From: Myxococcus sp. RHSTA-1-4
GTDB lineage: Bacteria > Myxococcota > Myxococcia > Myxococcales > Myxococcaceae
Length of the DNA stretch: 64,000 bases
Direction: 5' to 3'
Assembly: GCF_020037125.1 (NCBI RefSeq)
Contig: NZ_JAIQDG010000030.1
Location: forward strand, 62,001 to 126,000
Shown: one piece after another, positions 34,294-44,752 of the stretch
Numbering within the stretch: the stretch's first letter is position 1
How the letters are laid out: every line of letters begins with the position of its first letter
Position numbers and translations under genes: made by a program
The notes under the pieces: generated by a model
Told to the model about the DNA's origin: nothing
Seen by the model: the letters and a program-made list of their open reading frames with translations, nothing else
The model's database searches: none

Positions 34294-35526
34294 TCAGGGC
34301 GCGGGTTGCGCGGCGAGCCGCGCGCGCACCGCGTCCGCGTGCTTCTGATAGTCGGGGACGTGGGCGTCCTGGTGCTCGCGGCCGAGCGCGACGGCGCGCT
34401 CGCAGTGCGTGAGCGCCTCCTGGAGTCGGCCTGCCGCCTCCAGTGCATCGCCCAGGCTGTCGTGGGCGTTGGCGGAGTCGGGGTAGAGGGCCACGGTGCG
34501 CTCGAAGACCGCGAGCGCCTGGGGAAGCTGCTTCTCCCGCAGGTGCCAGTAGCCCACATTGGTCAGCATGTCCTCCGGGGGCGGCATGGGGTAGCCCAGG
34601 CGCCGGCTCAGCGCCGCGTAGTGCGCCTCCAGGGGCGCGAGGTCGTTGCTGAAGCGGACCTTCTCCGCCGGCTTCCAGCCGCTGAAGACGAACTTCAGCC
34701 CCGCGTACGCACCGATGTGCGGAAGGGTGCCGTGGTCCTCGTCGGCCACCTCGTCGTAGTGCCACGTGAGGGAGGGGAGCTTCCGCTTCTTCATCGCCTG
34801 GGTGAGCGTGCGCAGGCGGTTGATGTTGGGCGTCTCGGTGGCGTCCTCGTCGAGGTACAGGATGCGGCCCGGCGCGGTGAGGCGCGAGAAGGCCTCTGGG
34901 GCCTTGCGCACGAGCTCGGCGCTGTTCCAATGAATGGACGGGGAGATGGCCACGTAGGCGTTGAAGCTCTCCGGCCTGTTCACGAGCGTGTGCATCGCGA
35001 AGAGGCCGCCGAAGGAGTGGCCCATGAGGACGCGGAAGGGCCGCGTGCGGTAGCGCGCATCCACGGTGGGGATGAGCTCCTCGTTGAAGAAGCGCAGGAA
35101 GGTGTCCGCGCCGCCCGCGGTGGGCGCGACGTCGATGAGGAGCTGGCCATTGTCGGCGCGCTCCGTCTTGCTGAAAGGCGGCGTGAGGTCGCGGTCGCGG
35201 TCCTTCGTGTTGGGCACCGCGACGACAATCATCTCCGGCAGGCGGCCGCGCCGGGAGAGGAACTCCACCATGCTGCTGACGTGGAGGAAGTGGGACTCAC
35301 CGTCCAGCACGTAGAGCACGGGGTAGCGCGTGGTGGGGGACGACGCGTAGCTCCCCGGCAGCGAGACGAGCAGCGGCCGCTCCTCGCCCAGCACCTGGGA
35401 CTGCACGCTCGTGCGGAGGCCCACGGTGATGGCCAGTTCCTCGGCGGCGGCGGGCATGGCCTGGAAGAGGACGGCCAGCAGGGCGAGGCTCAGTGCGGCA
35501 CGGCGGAGCGGCAGAGGCGGGCGCAA
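34294..35526 (-). CDS. Esterase D-like alpha/beta hydrolase with C-terminal TPRs
   Basis: 410 residues. The start is a TTG at 35526 with AGGAG five bases upstream; it opens a signal peptide (LRRAALSLALLAVLFQAMPA, cleavage near AAA-EE). The putative esterase fold has RYPVLYVLDGESHFLH, the nucleophile in VLMGHSFGGLFA, an Asp in ILYLDEDATE and His in DEDHGTLPHIGAY. The last 100 residues hold TPR-like helices (NVGYWHLREKQLPQALAVFE, then SANAHDSLGDALEAAGRLQE). The family hydrolyses acyl esters, including siderophore or S-formylglutathione-type substrates; here it is probably periplasmic. Substrate unknown. Confidence 0.82.
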   Translation of the reverse strand: MRPPLPLRRAALSLALLAVLFQAMPAAAEELAITVGLRTSVQSQVLGEERPLLVSLPGSYASSPTTRYPVLYVLDGESHFLHVSSMVEFLSRRGRLPEMIVVAVPNTKDRDRDLTPPFSKTERADNGQLLIDVAPTAGGADTFLRFFNEELIPTVDARYRTRPFRVLMGHSFGGLFAMHTLVNRPESFNAYVAISPSIHWNSAELVRKAPEAFSRLTAPGRILYLDEDATETPNINRLRTLTQAMKKRKLPSLTWHYDEVADEDHGTLPHIGAYAGLKFVFSGWKPAEKVRFSNDLAPLEAHYAALSRRLGYPMPPPEDMLTNVGYWHLREKQLPQALAVFERTVALYPDSANAHDSLGDALEAAGRLQEALTHCERAVALGREHQDAHVPDYQKHADAVRARLAAQPAP

Positions 35527-35763
35527 GGGCACTCCTGTGGGAAGGGAGGCCGGAGTCGCGGGCGGGGCCGGCCGCGCGAGCTTCCGAGCTCCGATGGAGC
35601 GCGGAACGATAGAGCCACGCGCGGCGGGTTCAAGCGTTGGTTGCGGAATGAAGCGAATCCGCTTGCACCCCGTGTCTCGCAGGCGCGTGCTCCGGGGCTG
35701 GCATCTGCGCGGGGTCTCTCGACTGACGCGCACAACCTCCCATACGTGCCGGGCCCGCGGGCT

Positions 35764-37775
<2,012 letters not shown>

Positions 37776-38480
37776 ATGACGACCCGGCTCAACGCGTACT
37801 ACCAGCGGACCATCCAGGAGTACGACAAGGCGCACCTCGCACCGGATGACGAACACTACGTGGCCATGAGCCGCACGCTGCCGGCGGCGAAGAGCCTGGG
37901 GGTTCGCTCGCTGCTGGACGTGGGCTGCGGCACGGGGCGCGCGCTGGCCTGGTACGCCCGCGAGCTGCCCGGTGTGACGCTCAACGGCCTGGACCCTTCG
38001 CCCGAGATGGCCGACCAGGCGCGCCAGCGCGTACCGGAGGCAGACATCCGGGTGGGTCAGGGCGAGGCGCTGCCCTATGTGGATGGCCAGTTCGACATGG
38101 TGTGCGCCACCGGGGTGCTCCACCATGCGGACCACCCCGAGCCCTGCATCCGCGAGATGTTCCGCGTGGCCTCCAAGGCGGTGCTCATCAGCGACCACAA
38201 CAACTTCGCTTTCGGCGGTGATTGGTCGCGCCGCCTGCGCCTGGCGCTCTATGCGACGGGCACGCTCGGGCTCTTCACCTTCATCAAGCAGGGATTCCGC
38301 CGGCAGGGCTACTCCGAGGAAGACGGGTACTGGTACCCGTACTCGCTGCTCAACAACTACGGGCTCATTTCCCAGCTGGCGCGTGAAGTGTGGGTGGTAC
38401 CGACGCGCCCCTCCAACGCGAACCACCTCGGCAACTTCATGATGAGCCAGTCCCACCTGGCCATCTGGGCCGTGAAGTAG
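37776..38480 (+). CDS. SAM-dependent methyltransferase (UbiE/MenG-like fold)
   Basis: 234 residues. Motif I SLLDVGCGTGRALAWYAREL, motif II LNGLDPSPEMADQAR, and VDGQFDMVCATGVLHHADHP followed by EMFRVASKAVLISDHNN are the class I methyltransferase core of the Methyltransf_11 type. The C-terminal part (GYWYPYSLLNNYGLISQLAR) is probably the substrate cap. ATG 37776 has GGGAAGG upstream. No pathway genes adjoin it, so the acceptor is unknown. Confidence 0.85.
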   Translation: MTTRLNAYYQRTIQEYDKAHLAPDDEHYVAMSRTLPAAKSLGVRSLLDVGCGTGRALAWYARELPGVTLNGLDPSPEMADQARQRVPEADIRVGQGEALPYVDGQFDMVCATGVLHHADHPEPCIREMFRVASKAVLISDHNNFAFGGDWSRRLRLALYATGTLGLFTFIKQGFRRQGYSEEDGYWYPYSLLNNYGLISQLAREVWVVPTRPSNANHLGNFMMSQSHLAIWAVK

Positions 38481-38618
38481 CGGATGTCGAAGTGCCCCTG
38501 CCCGTCCGTCACCTGACAAACAGTTCCCTCCCAGGAACGGCTGGCATGGAGGGTCCTCGCCCCCAGCTTACTCCCCACTCCGTGCTTCGAACGGCTTCGG
38601 CCCAAGGGGAGGTGCTTC

Positions 38619-41477
38619 ATGTCCGCCAACCGGGTTCCGCAAAGGATCCTCCTTCCAGTCCTGGCCCTCGCCATGGCCTGCGGGCCCATGTCCGCACCTC
38701 CAGACGAGCCCGAGCAGGCGGGCGCGCGGAGCCCAGCCACGGAGCTCGAGGCGTTCTCCACCTCACATGATGGCGTGAGCAACCCTTCCCGCGTGGAGGA
38801 CATCGCTCCGGGGCAGCCCGGCTCGGCGCCCTCCTCGCTGACGGATGTGGCCGGGAGGCTCTTCTTCATCGCCACCGACGCGGAGCACGGCACCGAGCTG
38901 TGGAAGAGCGACGGCTCCAGCCGTGGCACCCGCCTTGTCGAGGACATCACCCCCGGGCCCGAGAGCTCGGAGTTTCACGCGCTCACCGCGGTGGGCCGGA
39001 CGCTCTTCTTCGTCAGGGCCACTCCCGACTACCGCGCCGAGCTGTGGAAGAGCGATGGCACCGCCGGTGGCACTTCCCATGTCATGGACATCGACCCCAG
39101 CACCAGCGTGTGGGGGCCCCCGGAGCTGACCGCCTTCAGGGGCTCGCTCTTCTTCGTCGCCACCGACGAGGAGCACGGCACCGAGCTGTGGAAGAGCGAT
39201 GGCACTCCCGGAGGGACCTCCCGGGTGGTGGACCTCGTCCCAGGGCCCGAGAGCGCATATCCCCGGGAGCTGACGGTGGTGGGGGGCTCCCTCTACTTCT
39301 TCGCCGCGCACGCGCTGTGGCGGACCGATGGGACGGAGGCGGGCACGGTGCTCGTCCGCCGGTTCGAGTCAACGGAACCGAACGAGTTCCCCCACTTCCT
39401 CTCCGCGACGGACGCGGCCGGGACGCTCTACTTCTTCATGTTCTTCGACTACGAGGACCGTGAGGACCCACCCGGCTTCGTGACGCTTTGGAAGAGCGAT
39501 GGCACGCCGGAGGGCACGGTCCCCCTCGCGGAGGTGCGGCCTCCCGGTGAGGACCTCGACGCCTTCTCGATGACGGCCGCCGGGCGCCGCGTCTTCTTCC
39601 TCTCGAGTGACCCGGCCGCTGGCGTCGAGCCGTGGACGAGTGACGGCACCCCCGGCGGCACCCGGCGCATCGCGGACCTGCGGCCCGGTCCGGACAGCTC
39701 GCATCCCCGGGAGCTGACCGCGCTGGGCGGGGTGCTCTACTTCTGCGCGTACGTGCCGGGGCTCGGCGACGAGCTGTGGCGGAGCGATGGCACCCCCGGT
39801 GGCACCCGGCTCGTGAAGGACATCCTCTCCGGAGAGCCCAGCCCCAGCCTCGCCTTCCTGAAAGCCGAGGGTGGGCGGCTCTTCTTCACCGCTCGAGAGC
39901 CGCGCACGGGCCATGAGCTGTGGACGAGTGATGGGACGCGCAAGGGCACCCACCGCGTGGATGACCTCGCCCCGGGTGCCTTCTCCTCGTCGCCCCGCGA
40001 TTTCACCCGCTCCGGCTCGCGGCTCTTCTTCGTGGCCCAGGACCGCTACCGGGGCGCCGAGCTGTGGTCCGCGAAGCTCGACTCGCGAGGCCGCCTCTCC
40101 GGGGCCGAGTTCCTCTCGGCGGAGAGCAGCTCGATGCGCTCGGGCTCGGGTCCCGCGTACCTGCTGCAGGACCTCGTCCCCGGCCTGGGGGACCCGTCCC
40201 TGTACTCAGCGGTCGACGCGGACGGGAGGCTGTTCTTCTTCGCTCGCGACCTGAGCACGGGCCTCGAGCCGTGGACGAGCGACGGCACGCCCGAGGGCAC
40301 CCGGCTCGTCAAGGACCTCCGCCCCGGCCCCGAAGGCTCGGTCTCGCGCTTCACCTATGAGCAGGCGATGGTGTCGCGCGGGAGGCGGGTCTTCTTCACC
40401 GCGGATGACGGCATCCACGGACGCGAGTTGTGGACGAGCGACGGCACGGAGAGGGGCACCCGGCTCGTCAAGGACATCCTGCCCGGCCCCGGCTCGAGTG
40501 GGGCCACCCCGTTCGTGGCGGGCGGCGTGCTCTTCATCGTCGCCGATGACGGCGTCCACGGAAGCGAGCTGTGGAAGAGCGATGGCACGGCGGCGGGCAC
40601 CGTGCTCGTCAGGGACATCTTTCCCGGCGAGCCCGGCTCGGGTCCGTTCCACCTGAACGAGCTCCGGGGCTCGCTCATCTTCCTCGCCACCGACCCCGTG
40701 CATGGGCCCGAGCTGTGGCGGAGCAATGGCACGCCCGAGGGCACCTTCCGCGTGTCGGAGACCGACATCGGCTTCAAATACGAGCCGATGCGGGTGGTGG
40801 GAGACCTGCTCTTCTTCAACGCCGAGGACTGGGTGCACGGCTACGGAGAGGAGCTGTGGCGGAGCGATGGCACGCCCGAAGGCACCTTCATGCTGGGCGA
40901 CCTCGCCCCGGGTACCCAGGGTTCCTACCCCGCGACCCTCACCGGCGTGGGGGGGAAGGCCTTCTTCTTCGCCTACAACCAGGTCTACGGCCGCGAGCCC
41001 TGGGTGAGCGATGGCACGCCGGAGGGCACCCGCCTGTTGAAGGACGTGAACCCTGGCGACTTCTGGTCCGTCTCCTATCCGGGGACAGGCGCCGCCAGTG
41101 ATGGGACGTTCTTCTTCGCCGCGGCGTCCCCCGGCTACGGTGAGGAGCTGTGGAAGAGCGACGGCACGGAGGCGGGCACGGTGCTCGTCAAGGACATCAA
41201 CCCCGGTCCGGCTTCCTCGACCCTCTGGGCGGAGCTGTACGGTGTGGACGGCCGCCTCCTCTTCGGCGCCGATGACGGCGTCCACGGCGCGGAGTTGTGG
41301 AAGAGCGATGCCTCGCGGCGGGGGACTCGTCTGGTGCAGGAGCTCGTCCCTGGCCTGAAGGGCTCCATGCCCTTCCCCCGGTACTTCATCCGCTCCGGCC
41401 GGAACGTCTTCTTCCTCGCCGATGACCTGGCTACGGGCAAGGAGTGGTGGGTCGTCCCCGTGCGCGCGCTGGACTGA
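38619..41477 (+). CDS. ELWxxDGT-repeat lipoprotein
   Basis: 952 residues. The lipoprotein signal ends at LAMAC (Cys 21). The rest is about 17 units of about 50 residues, each with an (E/x)LWxSDGTxxGTxxVxDIxPG core and LFFxAxDxxHG: for example TELWKSDGSSRGTRLVEDI, PELWRSNGTPEGTFRV and EELWKSDGTEAGTVLVKDI. One unit (AELWSAKLDSRG) is degenerate. These repeats are thought to form beta-propeller blades, often on the cell surface of myxobacteria. Role unknown; adhesion or sensing is inferred. The next gene converges on it with a 22-bp gap. Confidence 0.88.
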   Translation: MSANRVPQRILLPVLALAMACGPMSAPPDEPEQAGARSPATELEAFSTSHDGVSNPSRVEDIAPGQPGSAPSSLTDVAGRLFFIATDAEHGTELWKSDGSSRGTRLVEDITPGPESSEFHALTAVGRTLFFVRATPDYRAELWKSDGTAGGTSHVMDIDPSTSVWGPPELTAFRGSLFFVATDEEHGTELWKSDGTPGGTSRVVDLVPGPESAYPRELTVVGGSLYFFAAHALWRTDGTEAGTVLVRRFESTEPNEFPHFLSATDAAGTLYFFMFFDYEDREDPPGFVTLWKSDGTPEGTVPLAEVRPPGEDLDAFSMTAAGRRVFFLSSDPAAGVEPWTSDGTPGGTRRIADLRPGPDSSHPRELTALGGVLYFCAYVPGLGDELWRSDGTPGGTRLVKDILSGEPSPSLAFLKAEGGRLFFTAREPRTGHELWTSDGTRKGTHRVDDLAPGAFSSSPRDFTRSGSRLFFVAQDRYRGAELWSAKLDSRGRLSGAEFLSAESSSMRSGSGPAYLLQDLVPGLGDPSLYSAVDADGRLFFFARDLSTGLEPWTSDGTPEGTRLVKDLRPGPEGSVSRFTYEQAMVSRGRRVFFTADDGIHGRELWTSDGTERGTRLVKDILPGPGSSGATPFVAGGVLFIVADDGVHGSELWKSDGTAAGTVLVRDIFPGEPGSGPFHLNELRGSLIFLATDPVHGPELWRSNGTPEGTFRVSETDIGFKYEPMRVVGDLLFFNAEDWVHGYGEELWRSDGTPEGTFMLGDLAPGTQGSYPATLTGVGGKAFFFAYNQVYGREPWVSDGTPEGTRLLKDVNPGDFWSVSYPGTGAASDGTFFFAAASPGYGEELWKSDGTEAGTVLVKDINPGPASSTLWAELYGVDGRLLFGADDGVHGAELWKSDASRRGTRLVQELVPGLKGSMPFPRYFIRSGRNVFFLADDLATGKEWWVVPVRALD

Positions 41478-41499
41478 CAGCAGGGCTCGTTTGAGTGGG

Positions 41500-42471
41500 T
41501 CAGTGCGACGCCAGCCGTATGCCCATCGTGAAGGACCCGTGCCGGCGTCCCGCCACCGCGGCGGCCGCGGCGAGCTCCACCGAGAGCCAGCCGAACGTCA
41601 CCGTGCGCCATGCGCCGCCGAGCGTGACCTGCTCCAACCGGCTCAAGTCGAAGCGGGCACCGGCTTCGCCAGTCAGGACGTGCCAGTCCTCCGTACGCCA
41701 GGTCACGCTGGCCGTGGGGGCCAGGCGGAGCCCACCTCGGGTGCCATCGAGCGTCTCCTCATTCAGCCACGGAAGCGTGGCCCCACCGTGGACGGTGAGA
41801 CGGCCAGAGCCGGCGGACAAGCGCCAGGCCACGCCCGGTTCCACGCCAAGGCGGAGCGAACTCGAGGCCACGAATGTCGGTGGCAGGTGCACGCGAACGG
41901 ACAGGTGGAGCTTCTGCTCGTCGCGATGCTCATCACCCAGGAAGAAGCCATATCCGACCCCGATGGATGCCGGCCCGAGTCGCGGGCTGCTTCCTTCGGA
42001 GCGATAGGCCAGCCAGGTCAGGGAGGCAAAGAGGTCCGGACTGGCGCTTCTCCAGGAGTCGTATATCGACAGTCGCAGCGTGCTGGCGAGGAACGACCGG
42101 GAGCGCTCATCCTCCCGCAGGGAGAGGCCCTGGGCGGTGACGGACACGGACTTGTCCTTGCATGGGTTCCGCAGGAGCCCGAGGTCTCCCAGCATGAGCC
42201 CCAGCGGGAGTGGATCCCTCGGCGCCAATGACACACGCGAGTAGAGCCGCAGGGCGTCCGCGTGTGACAGCGTCTCCGGGCGGGTTGACGACGGACGGTC
42301 ATGGGGCTCCAGCAGCTCGGAGTACGCTCCACGCTCGGCACAGCGTGGAAAGACCACATAGCCGGCCGATGCCACGGCGGGCCATGCACCGACCACGAGC
42401 ATGAGCGCAGCGGCGATACCTTCCACACGTCTGGAGCGCGGCACCGCCGGATGCCGTTTTTCATTCCTCAT
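41500..42471 (-). CDS. Exported, probably outer-membrane beta-barrel protein
   Basis: 323 residues. A signal peptide (VEGIAAALMLVVGAWPAVAS, cleavage near ASA-GY) is followed by alternating hydrophobic strands with small turns (LHLSVRVHLPPTFVASSSLR, then RLTVHGGATLPWL, LAPTASVTWRTEDWHVLTGE, FDLSRLEQVTLGGAWRTVTF). This is the look of an outer-membrane barrel with short periplasmic turns. The usual C-terminal aromatic is absent (it ends RLASH). The ATG at 42471 is chosen because the basic n-region of the signal begins there. Function unknown. Confidence 0.6.
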   Translation of the reverse strand: MRNEKRHPAVPRSRRVEGIAAALMLVVGAWPAVASAGYVVFPRCAERGAYSELLEPHDRPSSTRPETLSHADALRLYSRVSLAPRDPLPLGLMLGDLGLLRNPCKDKSVSVTAQGLSLREDERSRSFLASTLRLSIYDSWRSASPDLFASLTWLAYRSEGSSPRLGPASIGVGYGFFLGDEHRDEQKLHLSVRVHLPPTFVASSSLRLGVEPGVAWRLSAGSGRLTVHGGATLPWLNEETLDGTRGGLRLAPTASVTWRTEDWHVLTGEAGARFDLSRLEQVTLGGAWRTVTFGWLSVELAAAAAVAGRRHGSFTMGIRLASH

Positions 42472-42690
42472 CGGGTGGAGGTTCCTCGCACGGCCTGCCG
42501 TTGGCCGGGTGCGACGCATGAGAGCAGACCGCGCCCCCGGCCTTCATCATGGCTTCATCACGGATTCCACACGCGCCACGCACACGCAGTCCGTGAACCG
42601 GGATGGCGCTTGCGCAAGCGCCGCCGGTGGTGTTCATGCGGGATACCGTGGCCCGGGAGGCTCCTTCTTCCGCCACGGCTCCGCGTCGCC

Positions 42691-43455
42691 ATGAACCCCT
42701 CCCCTCCTGCTTCCGCTGTCCCGGCCGCCTCGCGCGCCCGGCACGTGCTCGCGTACGTCGTGCTCTTCGCCTGCTACGAGGCGCCGGAGGGACTGGGCGG
42801 GCGGTGGCTGGGGAGCGCGCTGGTGGCGGCGGTGATGATGACCCTGTTCCACCCGGTGGCCTGGGGCGTGGGGAGGTGGCTGGGGTACCGCAACGGCTTC
42901 CACGCGTACGCGCTGGAGTGGCGTGGCCGGGCACTGGGGCCGGCGCTGGCGCTGATGCTCGTGCTCAAGCCCCTGTCCGTGTTCGCGGGCGGAGCGCTGG
43001 GCATCCTGCGCGTGCAACCGCTGGCGCAGCTTCCCGGTGCTGGCGCGCTGGTGCTGGCGGCACTGGGCGTGGCGGTGTCCACCCTCGTGCCGTCCGTGGC
43101 CGAGGACATCGTGGCGCGTGGCTTCTGGCTCCGGGCGTGGCCGGTGGCGGGACAGGGAGCGGGCTACGCGCTCCTCGCGGCGGGTGTCTTCGTGCTCACC
43201 CACGTGTACCGCCTGGGCAATGGCCCGCTGGAGTGGCTGATGCTCTTCTGCACCGGCCTGGCCTTCGCGGCCGCCGCGGCGCGCACCGGCTCGCTGTGGG
43301 GCGCGGTGGGCCTGCACTGGGGCTGGAACCTCGCCAACGGGCTGCTGGACCTCGCGCTGGACGTCACACCCGTGAACCCCTGGTCGCCGGTGTTGTCGGC
43401 CGCCACGGGACTGGTGGCGCTGGCACTGGTGTCGCTGCTGCCCCGCCGCGCCTGA
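42691..43455 (+). CDS. CPBP (CAAX/Abi-type) intramembrane metalloprotease
   Basis: 254 residues with about seven membrane helices. The catalytic set is E138-D139 with R143 in SVAEDIVARGFWLR (the first motif, with ED in place of the usual EE), H171 in FVLTHVYR and H209/N213 in GLHWGWNLANG. The family includes CAAX prenyl proteases and bacteriocin-immunity or Abi proteins. Substitution of the second Glu by Asp may still allow metal-water activation. The ATG at 42691 precedes the first helix. It is divergent from the outer-membrane-like gene with a 219-bp gap. Substrate unknown. Confidence 0.82.
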   Translation: MNPSPPASAVPAASRARHVLAYVVLFACYEAPEGLGGRWLGSALVAAVMMTLFHPVAWGVGRWLGYRNGFHAYALEWRGRALGPALALMLVLKPLSVFAGGALGILRVQPLAQLPGAGALVLAALGVAVSTLVPSVAEDIVARGFWLRAWPVAGQGAGYALLAAGVFVLTHVYRLGNGPLEWLMLFCTGLAFAAAAARTGSLWGAVGLHWGWNLANGLLDLALDVTPVNPWSPVLSAATGLVALALVSLLPRRA

Positions 43456-43595
43456 CGGGACCACGCCGCTTCCCCCTGGCACCCGCGAACGCGCGCCAGC
43501 GTGTGTCGGGACGGTGACAACGGGGGTGGTAGCGTTTCGGGAGGCCGGTGGAGCCTTTGGTGGTGCACGCGAGGGCTGGCCCGGGAGCGCGTCGC

Positions 43596-44729
43596 ATGTG
43601 GCTGGAGAAGAGCTCGGAACGGTGGACGGCGCGGCTGAGGCCGTCAGGCTGGGGACGGTACGTCGCGGCGGTCCCCCTGGCGGTGTGGCTCTGCGGCTGG
43701 GCCGTGGGAGAGCTGTTCGCCCTGGGGGCGCTGGTCTTCACCTTCCGGGAACTGCTGCTGCCCGAACAGCTGGAGGGCGCCCCGCCCACCGGGGCCACGA
43801 ACTCCGCCGAGGGCGTAGTGGGGGCGATTCTCTTCCTGGGCGTGTGGCTGACGATGTGGACGGTGGGAGGTGCCGCCTCCCTGCGTGCACTGCTGGCACT
43901 GCTGCTGAGCGAGGAGCGTCTGTCCTTCAACCCCTCCGGGGTGACGCGGTGGTGGCGGGTGGGCCCGTGGCGCTCGGAGCGGCACCTGAAGCGCGGTGAG
44001 CTGGTGGATGTGAACCCGGAGGACCCCGGAGGCGTGCTCGTCGCCAGTCTGGCCAGCGGGGAGACGGTGACGCTGCTCCAGAGCGGAACGGTGGAGCAGC
44101 GCCGGGAGCTGGCGGAGCTGCTCCGGGAGCTGTTCGCGCTGGCCCGGGACGAGCCATCGCTGGCGGACCACACTCCGCCGGGCTGGGAGTGTGAACGGCT
44201 CCCGAACGGCGCCTGGGTCCTCGGGGCCGCGCGCCACGTCCGACGACAGGAGGTGCTGGGCTGGAGCTTCGCTGCGCTCGTCCTCGCGGCGTGCGCGGGA
44301 GGGCTGGCGCGGCGGATGTTCATCGCGGGGGGCGACTGGACGGGCTCCCTCTTCGCCTGGGTCCTCACCGTGCTCGCGGCGCTGGCGGGGCTGCGGGCAT
44401 GGCGCGGCCACCAGGGGCGGGAGTCGTGGGAGGTTCAGCGGGGCTCGCTCGTCCACGTCTTCCACGGCCTCTTCCACACCCGGCACACGGGGTACGCGTC
44501 CCCCAAGCTGGTCCTCGAACGCACTGTCGACAGCGACGGGGACGCGAGCTTCGAGCTGTGCGTCCACTCGCCAGCAAAGAACAAGCGCCTGGGGAGCCGG
44601 GCCACCACGCCACGCGGGCTGCTGCACCTGGGGTACTGGTTCGCCCGAAGGCTGGACGTTCCGCTCATCCTGGAGCCTCCGGACCTCGACCGCCCGGAGG
44701 CTCCGGCCGCCCGCCGGAGCCGGGGCTGA
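43596..44729 (+). CDS. Polytopic membrane protein with cytosolic domains, unknown
   Basis: 377 residues. Two pairs of membrane helices (AAVPLAVWLCGWAVGELFAL with VVGAILFLGVWLTMWTVGGA; VLGWSFAALVLAACAGGLAR with SLFAWVLTVLAALAGLRAW) each precede a soluble domain of similar size and pattern, so the protein may be an internal duplication: EERLSFNPSGVTRWWRVGPW and later RESWEVQRGSLVHVFHGLFH could be equivalent strands. The ATG at 43596 is favoured over 43548 because the basic segment just before the first helix starts there. Function unknown. Confidence 0.6.
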   Translation: MWLEKSSERWTARLRPSGWGRYVAAVPLAVWLCGWAVGELFALGALVFTFRELLLPEQLEGAPPTGATNSAEGVVGAILFLGVWLTMWTVGGAASLRALLALLLSEERLSFNPSGVTRWWRVGPWRSERHLKRGELVDVNPEDPGGVLVASLASGETVTLLQSGTVEQRRELAELLRELFALARDEPSLADHTPPGWECERLPNGAWVLGAARHVRRQEVLGWSFAALVLAACAGGLARRMFIAGGDWTGSLFAWVLTVLAALAGLRAWRGHQGRESWEVQRGSLVHVFHGLFHTRHTGYASPKLVLERTVDSDGDASFELCVHSPAKNKRLGSRATTPRGLLHLGYWFARRLDVPLILEPPDLDRPEAPAARRSRG

Positions 44730-44752
44730 TCTCCTCGGCTCCCGGCCCTCCG

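Noticed and set aside
40206-41285. Minus-strand open frame opposite the ELWxxDGT repeats
   Set aside because: Its internal repetition simply mirrors the repeats of the plus-strand gene.
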